Assembly: GCA_020832005.1 (NCBI GenBank)
Contig: JAFIFN010000016.1
Coordinates: 1 to 42,196 of the forward strand
From: Gammaproteobacteria bacterium
Lineage (GTDB): Bacteria; Pseudomonadota; Gammaproteobacteria; Steroidobacterales; PWYM01
Reading direction: 5' to 3'
Length of the DNA: 42,196 bases
Shown here: positions 1-7,458 of the stretch, one piece after another
Layout: every line of letters starts with the position of its first letter
Numbering within the stretch: position 1 is the stretch's first letter
Program-made: the position numbers and the translations under genes
Notes under the pieces: model-generated
The model's input: only the letters and a program-made list of their open reading frames with translations
Told to the model about the DNA's origin: nothing
Database searches by the model: none

Positions 1-2
1 AA

Positions 3-1907
3 GTTCTGAAGGGGCCACAAAGCGCGCTCTATGGACGAGACACATTTGCTGGAGCCATCAACTACGTTACTCGCTCTCCGGAACTAGGTCGCTTCAGCGG
101 GCATGTTCAAGGCGATCTCGGTACAAACGAGCGCTATGGCCTGAAAGGCAGTATGAATGTGCCAATGGGCGAAGCTGCCGCACTTCGCCTTTTCGGGGGC
201 TACAGCTCCTTTGACGGCACCATCAAGAATATCCGCGGCGGCGACAATCTTGGTGGGTATGACAAGCGATTAACAGTCGGTGGCTCTGTCTATTTTGAAC
301 CTACGGACACCTTGAGACTGCAGGTATTTTTCGCCCGCAACGAGGTTAGAGAAGACCAGCCACCACTGCGACAGGTCCCTTTCTCTGCGAATGCTTCTGG
401 TTCCGAATATCAGGTTCCAAATGCAGCAGGTGGATTCGATACCATCTTTTCCTCGCCAACCGGGCGTGCCCCCGTTTTTGATGACATCGATCTGGATCCC
501 AGGGGTACGGGGAATGATGGATACCTGAATCTTGGCTATATCAATGTTGAAACGGATTTGCCGTTTGCTACACTTTCAGGCAACTACTCGTTTTCGCGAT
601 CCAGCTACAGCAACTTTATCGACAACAGTGGCGATGCGTCAGCCGCCACCCGGCCTATAACCCCAGGCAACCGTTTTTCGGCAGCATTCTTTACCAATCA
701 GTCGGGAGACGTTTCGGATCAAAGAGCTGTAGAACTCAGGCTCACATCTCGTGAAGGCAGTGATATTTACTGGCTGGTCGGCGGGTCGTATTATGATTTC
801 GCAACTGGCGATATCACCTCCAGTATCGCCTCGCTCGTAGACGATCCGTCAACGACTGAAATAATCACCCTAATACCACGTAGTCTGGAGACGGAGTCAT
901 TCGCCGCTTATGCTGCTGTGACTGTTCCTGTTCGCGACCGTCTGAACATCGGCGGTGAAATTCGGTACACCGATGAGAGTCAGTTACAGACCGGGAGAAG
1001 GGAAATCTTCTTCCTGCCCCTTCCAACCCTTACCACCAGCGACACCATTGATCTCGATTACTGGACTGGCCGCGTTTCTGTAGATTATGAGGTGGCTGAC
1101 GATGTCTTGGTATATGCCTATGCGGCAAGAGGCCTGAAGACCGGCGGGATAAATACAGGCTTTGAAGAGACCAGTCCACTGTACCAGTTCGGACCAGAAA
1201 CGAACTGGACATATGAGTTGGGCGTGAAATCGCAATTCTGGGACCGGCGAGCTATCTTGAACGCTGCGGTCTTCTATATTGACTGGAGGGATGTGCAGGT
1301 TCGTGCACCAGGCAGCATCACCACATCCAGCGCCGTTATCAATGGCGCTGGGGCAACCAGCAAAGGCGTAGAAATTGACGGCGCTTTACAAGTGACCGAC
1401 AACTTCACCGTTCGGGCTGCCGCATCTTACACAGATCCAACACATGACAACGGTTTCCTCGACGGGTCTCTGGATGGCATTTGCCCGCAGACGCCGCCAG
1501 CAGCACCAATCGTGACGGTGTCGCTCTGTTCTAACGATGTGAGCGGCAAGCAATTGCCGAGAACTTCCAAGTTTCAGTTTTTTGGAAGCGCGACACACGA
1601 ATTCCCGAATATGATTGGCGACTTTACGATGTTTGCACGCGCAGATTACAGTCATCGCGGAGCGCAATATATCTCAAGCCTCAATGCGGCGCAGATCGGA
1701 GCAATTGATCTTGTGAGCGCGCGGTTTGGCCTAAGGAATGATCGAATGAGTATCGCTGTGTGGGCCGACAACCTTCTCGATAAAGATTATAATGCGAGGG
1801 TTCTGCCGCTCGGTGCAACCGGTTCACCTGTTCCAGGAATCCGAAGACTGAATGTCTTCAAGGGCAATGGTCGTACCTTCGGTTTGACGTTGGCCACCAA
1901 TTTCTGA
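3..1907 (+). CDS. TonB-dependent outer-membrane receptor (TonB1), N-terminus outside the window
   Basis: The open frame continues to the left edge, so the true start lies outside the window; 634 residues are visible. It begins inside the plug domain at VLKGPQSALYGRDTFAGAIN, the standard late-plug motif of TonB-dependent receptors, followed by a long beta-barrel with alternating aromatic strands and a C-terminal phenylalanine (GLTLATNF). The second receptor at 4556-6877 has the same motif at residue 141 and 633 residues from there to its end, so about 140 residues (signal peptide, TonB box, early plug) are missing here. The two are clear paralogs through the whole barrel (LRLFGGYSSFDGTIKNIRGG against VRLFGGTSKFDGTINNVRGD). 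Its role would be energised uptake of a bulky substrate across the outer membrane; the substrate is unknown. A 10-bp hairpin follows the stop codon. Confidence 0.93.
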   Translation, partial: VLKGPQSALYGRDTFAGAINYVTRSPELGRFSGHVQGDLGTNERYGLKGSMNVPMGEAAALRLFGGYSSFDGTIKNIRGGDNLGGYDKRLTVGGSVYFEPTDTLRLQVFFARNEVREDQPPLRQVPFSANASGSEYQVPNAAGGFDTIFSSPTGRAPVFDDIDLDPRGTGNDGYLNLGYINVETDLPFATLSGNYSFSRSSYSNFIDNSGDASAATRPITPGNRFSAAFFTNQSGDVSDQRAVELRLTSREGSDIYWLVGGSYYDFATGDITSSIASLVDDPSTTEIITLIPRSLETESFAAYAAVTVPVRDRLNIGGEIRYTDESQLQTGRREIFFLPLPTLTTSDTIDLDYWTGRVSVDYEVADDVLVYAYAARGLKTGGINTGFEETSPLYQFGPETNWTYELGVKSQFWDRRAILNAAVFYIDWRDVQVRAPGSITTSSAVINGAGATSKGVEIDGALQVTDNFTVRAAASYTDPTHDNGFLDGSLDGICPQTPPAAPIVTVSLCSNDVSGKQLPRTSKFQFFGSATHEFPNMIGDFTMFARADYSHRGAQYISSLNAAQIGAIDLVSARFGLRNDRMSIAVWADNLLDKDYNARVLPLGATGSPVPGIRRLNVFKGNGRTFGLTLATNF

Positions 1908-1922
1908 TGCTTTAGCGCATTG

Positions 1923-1949
1923 CCGCAGCCTTGGCGCTTAAGGCTGCGG
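1923..1949 (+). terminator. Hairpin after TonB1 (terminator-like, no U-tract)
   Basis: CCGCAGCCTT at 1923-1932 pairs perfectly with AAGGCTGCGG at 1940-1949 around a 7-nt loop, starting 15 nt after the receptor stop codon. There is no T-run downstream, so it is either a Rho-assisted 3' end, an RNA-stability hairpin, or a partial attenuator between the receptor and the DUF1838 genes. Confidence 0.5.
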
Positions 1950-1981
1950 GCGTGCCACTGATTGATTGCATGGAGAAGGCT

Positions 1982-2056
1982 ATGGTGTCACCGCAAATTT
2001 CCCCTGAACGCGTTGTTCCGGGCAGATCGGGGAATCTACATGCTCCAGGGCGTTGA
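1982..2056 (+). other. Possible 24-codon leader ORF overlapping the DUF1838-1 start
   Basis: An ATG at 1982 is preceded by GGAGAAGG at 1972-1979, a better ribosome site than any other nearby. The frame encodes 24 residues (MVSPQISPERVVPGR...) and stops at 2054-2056, 17 nt inside the next gene if that gene starts at 2040. This could be a leader peptide that couples translation into DUF1838-1, or the original N-terminus of that gene separated by an old frameshift. I see no similarity to known leader peptides. Confidence 0.3.
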
Positions 2057-2834
2057 GCTGGCGAGGCGAGGCGCACGGACGGTCGCCGAGCTCGACGAGC
2101 CGCTGCGGAATTTCTATGCGGACCTGAAAATTATTGGGTCGCTGGACGGCGCGCCCGTCTACATCACCATGTTCTCGCGAGTGGATTGCCAGATTCCAGG
2201 GCGCGAAGCAATCGCGCTCTATGCAACCGCTGCCCTAACCGTATTCAGGCTCGACCATCCTGCACCCGATCAGCTCCGCGGCTCGGGCGAGCATGCTTAC
2301 CGAGTCAATGTGATCCACACGGGATTTGTGCTTGACCCCCAAAGCTTCGAGCCCATTGAGGGTTTGGAGCAACCAATCACCGGCGAGTGGCTTGAGGCCT
2401 CCGGCACCCTGTACGAGGATCAGTACATCGTGACGCCGTTCGGCGGGTATAGTGCGGTGCGGCCGGATTACTTCGCCGACGACGAGTTGCCGAGTGCTCG
2501 TGCGCGTCCGTACTTTGTGCTGGGGGACGAAGTCATTTTTCCGAAGGCAGCGACCTTTCGTGACGAAGGACCGCACCAGCCGCGCGGAAGCACGTTGCTC
2601 TGGCGTGCACCGTTGGCTGAAGTCCTGGACTCGAGACGTGTTGCTGCCAACGCCGTCTACGACTATCACTCCTCCAGTTTCGCTTGGGAGCGCGCCTGGC
2701 TCGGATTCCGTACAGGTGATCCGGCGCGCTTGAACTTTCACGCCATGGGTCGCAAGGTCATGCGGCGGGAAGATGGTGCACCGATGGTGATGCGCCTGGT
2801 GCGAGAGTTTTTCCCTGATCGTCTGGAAGTGTAG
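2040..2834 (+). CDS. DUF1838 family protein 1, without an export signal
   Basis: A 264-residue protein of the DUF1838 family, whose function is unknown. Family features: LRNFYADLKIIGSLDGAPVYITMFSRV near residues 22-47 aligns with the NNLVGRRTYIPMLTR segment of the copy at 24258-25259. A GPHQPR motif lies at about 177-182, followed by a tryptophan, and the C-terminus FFPDRLEV matches the KYPDRL ending of other copies. The start was placed at the ATG at 2040 because GGGGA precedes it by 6 nt and family similarity begins just after it; a TTG at 1962 is possible but has no ribosome site. Unlike the other four copies it has no twin-arginine signal. Only 2 nt separate it from DUF1838-2, so the pair is almost certainly co-translated. 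Confidence 0.85.
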   Translation: MLQGVELARRGARTVAELDEPLRNFYADLKIIGSLDGAPVYITMFSRVDCQIPGREAIALYATAALTVFRLDHPAPDQLRGSGEHAYRVNVIHTGFVLDPQSFEPIEGLEQPITGEWLEASGTLYEDQYIVTPFGGYSAVRPDYFADDELPSARARPYFVLGDEVIFPKAATFRDEGPHQPRGSTLLWRAPLAEVLDSRRVAANAVYDYHSSSFAWERAWLGFRTGDPARLNFHAMGRKVMRREDGAPMVMRLVREFFPDRLEV

Positions 2835-2836
2835 TC

Positions 2837-3604
2837 ATGGATCGTCGCAGTTTTCTCATGGCGCTCGGAGCGACCACTTGCGCTGCTGGCGTGCCGCTTC
2901 AGCCCACCTCGGCGGGGACGCGCCAGCTGGGCGTTGACGCTCTTCTACAGATCATCGGTTCTTTGGCCGGTCGGCCGACGTGGATTCAGACGCTGGCGCA
3001 GGTACTGGAATTCCGGCCCGCAGTGGCGCCGCGCGTAGTATTCGCAGAGGCTGCCGCGACCCGTATCGAGATCGAGTCCGCTGGTCAGCGTAGCGATCGC
3101 GCATTCCGCGTTACCGCGACCGGAGTAGGTCGCGTGCTTGATCCGCAGACCATGCGTCCGTTGGAACACTTCATGCAGGAGCAAAGCGGGCGCGCGGTGA
3201 GCGTGCCCGTTGAGCGCTGGAAAGCCAGTATGCTGCTTTCGGATACGGCGTTGCAGCTGGAAGGCGGCAACTGGCAGCCGCGCCGAGCACCAGCCGTCGC
3301 GCCTGCCGGCAATGAATGGTACGTGTTTCAGCAGCTACCGTTACCCCAGTTCGAGCGCGCGTCGACTGCGTCCGGTGCTGCCGCTTCGCTGCCCCCTCTC
3401 GAATCGGTTGGCTGGAGAGTCGATCCCGCAGCGTTGCGTGACGTTCGGGTCCCCGCCGGCTACCATCATGTGAGCGTGCGTCACGCCGCCACCCGTCCGT
3501 GGCTCGACGCTGACGCCTCGACCTGGCTTCTCGCCAATGCTAGTGGTCACAAGGTGTTTGAGCGCGCGCGCCTTGCGCCGGTTCTCGCCGAGCTGATTGA
3601 CTGA
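2837..3604 (+). CDS. Divergent DUF1838-like protein 2 with Tat-type signal
   Basis: A 255-residue protein starting MDRRSFLMALGATTC, a twin-arginine-type signal (RR followed by xFL and a small-residue hydrophobic stretch), so likely exported folded. After the signal, LLQIIGSLAGRPTWIQTLAQV aligns with the N-terminal DUF1838 core of its neighbour, and GVGRVLDPQTMRPLE matches the neighbour's GFVLDPQSFEPIE. It is the most diverged of the five copies: the (H/A)QP(R/S) motif is gone, replaced by an alanine/serine-rich stretch, and the C-terminal KYPDRL ending is absent. GGAAG sits at 2825-2829. It may be a non-catalytic partner that carries signal-less DUF1838-1 through the Tat system (inference), or simply a decaying paralog. 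Confidence 0.75.
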   Translation: MDRRSFLMALGATTCAAGVPLQPTSAGTRQLGVDALLQIIGSLAGRPTWIQTLAQVLEFRPAVAPRVVFAEAAATRIEIESAGQRSDRAFRVTATGVGRVLDPQTMRPLEHFMQEQSGRAVSVPVERWKASMLLSDTALQLEGGNWQPRRAPAVAPAGNEWYVFQQLPLPQFERASTASGAAASLPPLESVGWRVDPAALRDVRVPAGYHHVSVRHAATRPWLDADASTWLLANASGHKVFERARLAPVLAELID

Positions 3605-3611
3605 GGTGCAG

Positions 3612-4037
3612 ATGAAGAAGTCAGCAACTTTCTGCGTTCCAGCCGCGCTCTTGTTCGTGATCTCACTGACAACCGCCTGTGTGACACCGACCCCCGCACC
3701 TCTGGCTGACCAGGATGAGGCCGCGTCCCGCAGCACTGATAATGGAGTGGTTCACGAACCTACCGAGTCCGAGATGCGCGCCGCGATGCAGGAGTACCTC
3801 GAGGCCCGCACCCCGGATACAGCTGACCGGCCTCGTTACCTGAACGCCACCCGTATCCACCGCTTCGAGAAGCGCGGGTGCAGGCCAGCCGACCACGGAG
3901 TGCTGTGCGGCTATCTGCTTGAGATCGGCACGACCTATCGCGCAGCCCGGATTTCCACGCACTTGTTCGAGTTCGTAGACGGAATTTGGGTATCGCGCGG
4001 CCCCGTCCGCCCGCAGACTGGGGATCAGGCGCGCTGA
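3612..4037 (+). CDS. Small putative lipoprotein of unknown function
   Basis: A 141-residue protein. MKKSATFCVPAALLFVISLTTAC is a lipoprotein signal with the lipidated cysteine after TTA, followed by a proline-rich linker. The start at 3612 was chosen over an upstream TTG because GAGGTG lies just before it and the signal then begins with MKK. It is only 7 nt downstream of DUF1838-2, so it completes the three-gene unit. The mature part has two cysteines (RGCRPADHGVLCGYLLEI) that could form a disulfide, and a WVSRGPVRP ending. I do not recognise the family. Its place suggests a periplasmic or outer-membrane accessory to the DUF1838 pair. Confidence 0.75.
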   Translation: MKKSATFCVPAALLFVISLTTACVTPTPAPLADQDEAASRSTDNGVVHEPTESEMRAAMQEYLEARTPDTADRPRYLNATRIHRFEKRGCRPADHGVLCGYLLEIGTTYRAARISTHLFEFVDGIWVSRGPVRPQTGDQAR

Positions 4038-4555
4038 GCGCAGGAGTCTAGATTCTAGATCCTAGCTCCGGCCAGGATACGCCTTGAGCAATGTTTCGTG
4101 GATCATGCGCGAAACGCGCTCCAATGAGCCTACCTAGCGGCCCTGCTGTTCACCCGCAGCTCCGAGTCGTCGTCGGCATCCGAGCAAAACGTCAGATCCC
4201 CCTAATCAGGCCCAGCCACAATTAGAGGTTTCGAGTTGATGGTCATGGCGGTGGGAAAGCCCAATCGAATGTCTCGTCGTGATCTGTCAGCGAAAGCCAA
4301 AGGATAATCCGCTCTATTGCGGGAAAACGTACTTCCGGCCTGGGGCTAGTTTGCCGGAAAACTCACATTACGAATGGTCCGATTTGCTCAGGGCGCATCA
4401 CTGCAACTCGCCGGCTCGATCTCAAGAGGCATGTATATCTATCTGGACCTTTAACTTCTGAACGCGTCACTGGGACGGCATACGACCACGAAGCCCAGTC
4501 CATGTTCATTCATTGACTGGGCTTCGTGAACTAGGCACGGGCATAGGTACGAGAC
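4038..4555. other. Gene-free stretch between convergent units
   Basis: No convincing gene in 518 nt. All frames are short and match nothing I recognise. The start holds the repetitive TCTAGATTCTAGATCCTAG. The segment around 4240-4310 can encode MSRRDLSAKAKG followed by a stop, which may be chance or decayed coding DNA. The clearest structure is the perfect hairpin at 4487-4528, listed separately. Confidence 0.5.
4487..4528 (-). terminator. Perfect 14-bp stem hairpin downstream of TonB2
   Basis: CACGAAGCCCAGTC at 4487-4500 pairs with GACTGGGCTTCGTG at 4515-4528 around a 14-nt loop. It lies 28 nt past the stop codon of the minus-strand TonB receptor and about 450 nt past the last plus-strand gene, so it most likely marks the receptor's 3' end. 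There is no U-tract on either strand, so a Rho-independent terminator is not proven. Confidence 0.5.
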
Positions 4556-6877
4556 TCAAAAGCTGTGTACTACGCGGACCCCCCAAGTCCTCCCGTTCGC
4601 GCGCACAAGCGCAGTAGAGGAAACCCCGCAGTTAAGGCACACAGAGTTAGCTGCCGTGTCTGTTTGTCGGGTGGCCCGCGCAAGAGACTCTTCCCCAAAT
4701 GCGTTATCCATCCAGAAGGCGATCTCCGTCGAGTCATTCCGGAGTCCTGCACGGAAATTTACAAGATTGACACTCTCGGATTTGGCGAGATTCAGGCTCT
4801 CTGGGTATCGTCCCGCTTCATAGGAGTAAGAAGCACGCAGGAAGCCGTCGAAACTGCCTACCAATGATGGGAACGTATAGACGCCCGTGCCAAAAAACTG
4901 AACGTCCGAAGTGTTTGCAATCTGATTGCCTCCAACGGCCGCACTGCAGGTCGACACCGGCGTGAGCGGGGAAGAATTGACACCACAGCGGGCCTCGACC
5001 GCAGCATCGACAAAATCACTATTGTATCTCGCATCGATATAGGTGGCCGCGAGGCGCAGGGTAAAGTTATCTGTCACGAACCAGCTGCCGTCGAGCTCTA
5101 TGCCCTTTGACTTGGCGCCGGAGCCGTTAGCGGTAACCGATCCCGCCGCCAGGCTCGCGGGCGCCGTTGACTGTAAGTCCGTCCAGTCAATGTAGTCCAC
5201 GGCTGCGTTGAGGACCCCTCTTCCTCCTAGGACGTCGGTCTTTACCCCGAGCTCATAAGTCCAGTTCTTTTCAGGGTCGAAGGTAAAGAAGGGGTTGCCT
5301 TCGGGCACAGCATTTATCCCGCCCGACTTGATTCCCTGCGCTGCGTATGCGTACACCATCGTGTTGTCGGCCACGAGGTAGTCCACGCCGATACGGCCGC
5401 TCCAGTAATCGAAATCCGTTTCAGTCGATGTCAATGGACGGCTGAGGACGGGCAGGAAGAAGATCTCCGCGCGATCCGTCAGTGCCTGATCCTCCCGGGT
5501 GTAGCGCAGCTCCGCGGTCAAGTTCAGCTGGTTAGTCAAGGGGTAATTCACCGAGCCGTAAAAGGCATCGACTCTCTGCAGAAGCCGCTTTTCGACGTTG
5601 GTAATGCGCGCGAGTGTGTCTGGGTCTGCCAACAGGGGCGTTGTCGTTCCAAGTACATTGCCGCTGGTGCTATCGAAGTACGAGTAGCCGAGCATCCACT
5701 GGAAGGGCGCCTCGGTACTGGATGTGAGGCGGAGATCAACGGTGTCCTGCTTTCCGAGATCGCCAGTCGAATCTGTCAGGAACTGTGCAGTATAGATTCC
5801 AAAGAAAGGACGGTTTACTGCATCTGGGTCGCCGATATTGTCAAAGAAGGAGCTGTATTCTGATTCAGATCGGGAAACATTCAATGTGAGCGTGGCGAGG
5901 TTCAGATCGACATCTAGGTTGCCGTAGGCGAGCCAGTACTTCCCCTTGTTGCCACGCGCACGAGGATCGAGCGATACCTCTCTTGGCGCGGACAGCCTTC
6001 CCGTGAGAATCGTGAACACGCTTCTGGTGCCACCCATGCCGTCGGGCACAAGATACTCCGACCCGCCATCGTTCAGCTCGAAGCTGAGGAGCCGCAGCGC
6101 CGGCGTGTCATCTTCAACCTCGTTTCTTGTGTAGAATACTTTGAGACGCACGCGCTCGTATTCGAGCAGGCCTGAAAATCCCAGGGTCGTGCGGTCATTC
6201 CAACCGCCTATATTGTCGTCGCCGCGGACGTTGTTGATTGTGCCGTCAAATTTACTGGTGCCGCCAAACAGACGCACCGCTGCGTGGTCGCCGATAGGCA
6301 GGTTGACGCTCCCTCGCGCGCCTCTGCGATCATTGCTGCCAAGTTCAAGGTCGATGGTTGCGTCAAACTCGCCCAGCTGCGCGCCATTGCTGACATAGTT
6401 GATCGCGCCGGCGAAAGTGTTGCGCCCGAACAACGCGCTCTGCGGGCCCTTTAGCACCTCAATGCGCGCCAAGTCCATATTGTTGAATTCGATCGAGGAG
6501 CGATTGTTGAGAAAAATGCCGTCAATGAATACGCCGACATTGGACTGGATGCCTCTCTGATCTGTCTGCGCTAGCCCGCGCATCACCACCTCGGAGATAC
6601 CACCGAGCTGCCTGAACTGCATGCCGGGCGTCAACTCAGCGATGCCCTCAAGAGCGAACGCATTGAATTCCCTGAGGGCCTGTTCCGTAAACGCGTTGAT
6701 CGAGATGGGCACTTTCTGCATGTCCTCCTCGCGTTTACGGGCCGTGACAATGATTTCCTCCATGCGGGTTGCCTGCTGCGCCATCGCATATGAGGGGATC
6801 TGGCCAATGGCCAAAGAGAAAGATAGTGCTGCAAGGCCGGTGGTAAGACTGCACCGTGGCTGCGGTAATACGCTCAT
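4556..6877 (-). CDS. TonB-dependent outer-membrane receptor (TonB2)
   Basis: A complete 773-residue receptor. Residues 1-33 form a Sec signal ending in a SYAMA-type site. EEIIVTARKREEDMQKVPISI (about 40-60) is a TonB box followed by the start of the plug; VFIDGIFLNN (116-125) and VLKGPQSALFGRNTFAGAIN (141-160) are plug motifs. The rest is a 22-strand-type barrel ending WGVRVVHSF with terminal phenylalanine. The ATG at 6877 has a GAGGGGG-type ribosome site. It is a paralog of TonB1 over its full visible length. It stands alone on the minus strand with a 581-nt upstream region that contains an operator-like dyad at 6990-7004. This type is common in degraders taking up aromatics, terpenoids or siderophores; the substrate cannot be read from sequence. 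Confidence 0.95.
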   Translation of the reverse strand: MSVLPQPRCSLTTGLAALSFSLAIGQIPSYAMAQQATRMEEIIVTARKREEDMQKVPISINAFTEQALREFNAFALEGIAELTPGMQFRQLGGISEVVMRGLAQTDQRGIQSNVGVFIDGIFLNNRSSIEFNNMDLARIEVLKGPQSALFGRNTFAGAINYVSNGAQLGEFDATIDLELGSNDRRGARGSVNLPIGDHAAVRLFGGTSKFDGTINNVRGDDNIGGWNDRTTLGFSGLLEYERVRLKVFYTRNEVEDDTPALRLLSFELNDGGSEYLVPDGMGGTRSVFTILTGRLSAPREVSLDPRARGNKGKYWLAYGNLDVDLNLATLTLNVSRSESEYSSFFDNIGDPDAVNRPFFGIYTAQFLTDSTGDLGKQDTVDLRLTSSTEAPFQWMLGYSYFDSTSGNVLGTTTPLLADPDTLARITNVEKRLLQRVDAFYGSVNYPLTNQLNLTAELRYTREDQALTDRAEIFFLPVLSRPLTSTETDFDYWSGRIGVDYLVADNTMVYAYAAQGIKSGGINAVPEGNPFFTFDPEKNWTYELGVKTDVLGGRGVLNAAVDYIDWTDLQSTAPASLAAGSVTANGSGAKSKGIELDGSWFVTDNFTLRLAATYIDARYNSDFVDAAVEARCGVNSSPLTPVSTCSAAVGGNQIANTSDVQFFGTGVYTFPSLVGSFDGFLRASYSYEAGRYPESLNLAKSESVNLVNFRAGLRNDSTEIAFWMDNAFGEESLARATRQTDTAANSVCLNCGVSSTALVRANGRTWGVRVVHSF

Positions 6878-6989
6878 TCGAAGTCCCCCTCTCTGTTTAG
6901 TTATTGCCGTGACCTGCGGTACAGTCTAGCGACACCCGGAACGCCCTTTCTTTTGATCCGAATATAGGCGAGAAACAAAAACGAGAATA

Positions 6990-7004
6990 ATGCGTATTAC
7001 GCAT
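6990..7004 (-). promoter_or_regulatory. Operator-like dyad of LysR T-N11-A form
   Basis: ATGCGTA, a single T, then TACGCAT makes a perfect 7+7 inverted repeat. T at 6991 and A at 7003 are separated by 11 nt within the dyad, the classical LysR-family recognition form. It lies 113-127 nt upstream of the TonB2 start. The LysR gene at 13420-14385 is the only regulator in the island and so the obvious candidate, but this is inference. Confidence 0.5.
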
Positions 7005-7266
7005 GCGCCCATGCCTTGGGGTGATAGATGAAGGTTTAAACCGGCGTACATGACTGCTGGTTACCAGCCTTGGCAGCGCACTACCAGGGGAGCAATGTAA
7101 GTTGCGAAGGAGGTGGGCTGTCGCCTGAGTGTCCAAATTGGCACTTTGGGATCAATGCGAAAGCTGTGCTGGCGTCGAGGCCTGGTATGCATTTCTCTGA
7201 TAGAAATAAAGAATCAATCGATTGGCACTTCAACCCCAGCTAATCTAATGTCCGACCGTGTATCTC

Positions 7267-7293
7267 AGCTGGGTTCTGTACAGAAACCCGGCT
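7267..7293 (+). promoter_or_regulatory. Long imperfect inverted repeat upstream of the flavin monooxygenase
   Basis: AGCTGGGTTCTGT faces ACAGAAACCCGGCT around the core CTGTACAG. All positions pair apart from one bulged A and one G-T wobble. It lies 166 nt before the GTG start at 7459. It could be an operator for a dimeric regulator or an RNA hairpin in the leader. Confidence 0.4.
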
Positions 7294-7458
7294 ACCGATT
7301 GCCTGCGAGTGCGCTCGGCGCTGCGCAAACCATCGGAATCTGTAGTCCAAGGTATCTCCCAACGTGATGCGGTTCATTTTCTTGTCCAGTGGCGGCTATC
7401 AAGAGATCGAAATCCGCTCGCATCATCGAAATAAATAAATCGCCCCAAGGACACTAGC

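Larger units (their letters stand above)
6878..7458. promoter_or_regulatory. Divergent control region between TonB2 and the flavin monooxygenase
   Basis: This 581-nt stretch separates two divergently read genes and holds no convincing ORF. It contains three dyads: ATGCGTA/TACGCAT at 6990-7004, the 10-bp palindrome CAATCGATTG at 7215-7224, and a long imperfect inverted repeat at 7267-7293. On the minus strand TATATT (6961-6966) is a possible -10 box for TonB2, which would put the 6990-7004 dyad near -35. It is more AT-rich than the flanking genes. Confidence 0.55.

Noticed and set aside
1962-2039. TTG start for DUF1838-1 at 1962
   Set aside because: No ribosome site, and the added 26 residues do not look like a signal peptide or family sequence.
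4279-4461. 60-codon plus-strand frame in the gap before TonB2
   Set aside because: No ribosome site, no similarity I recognise, odd composition.
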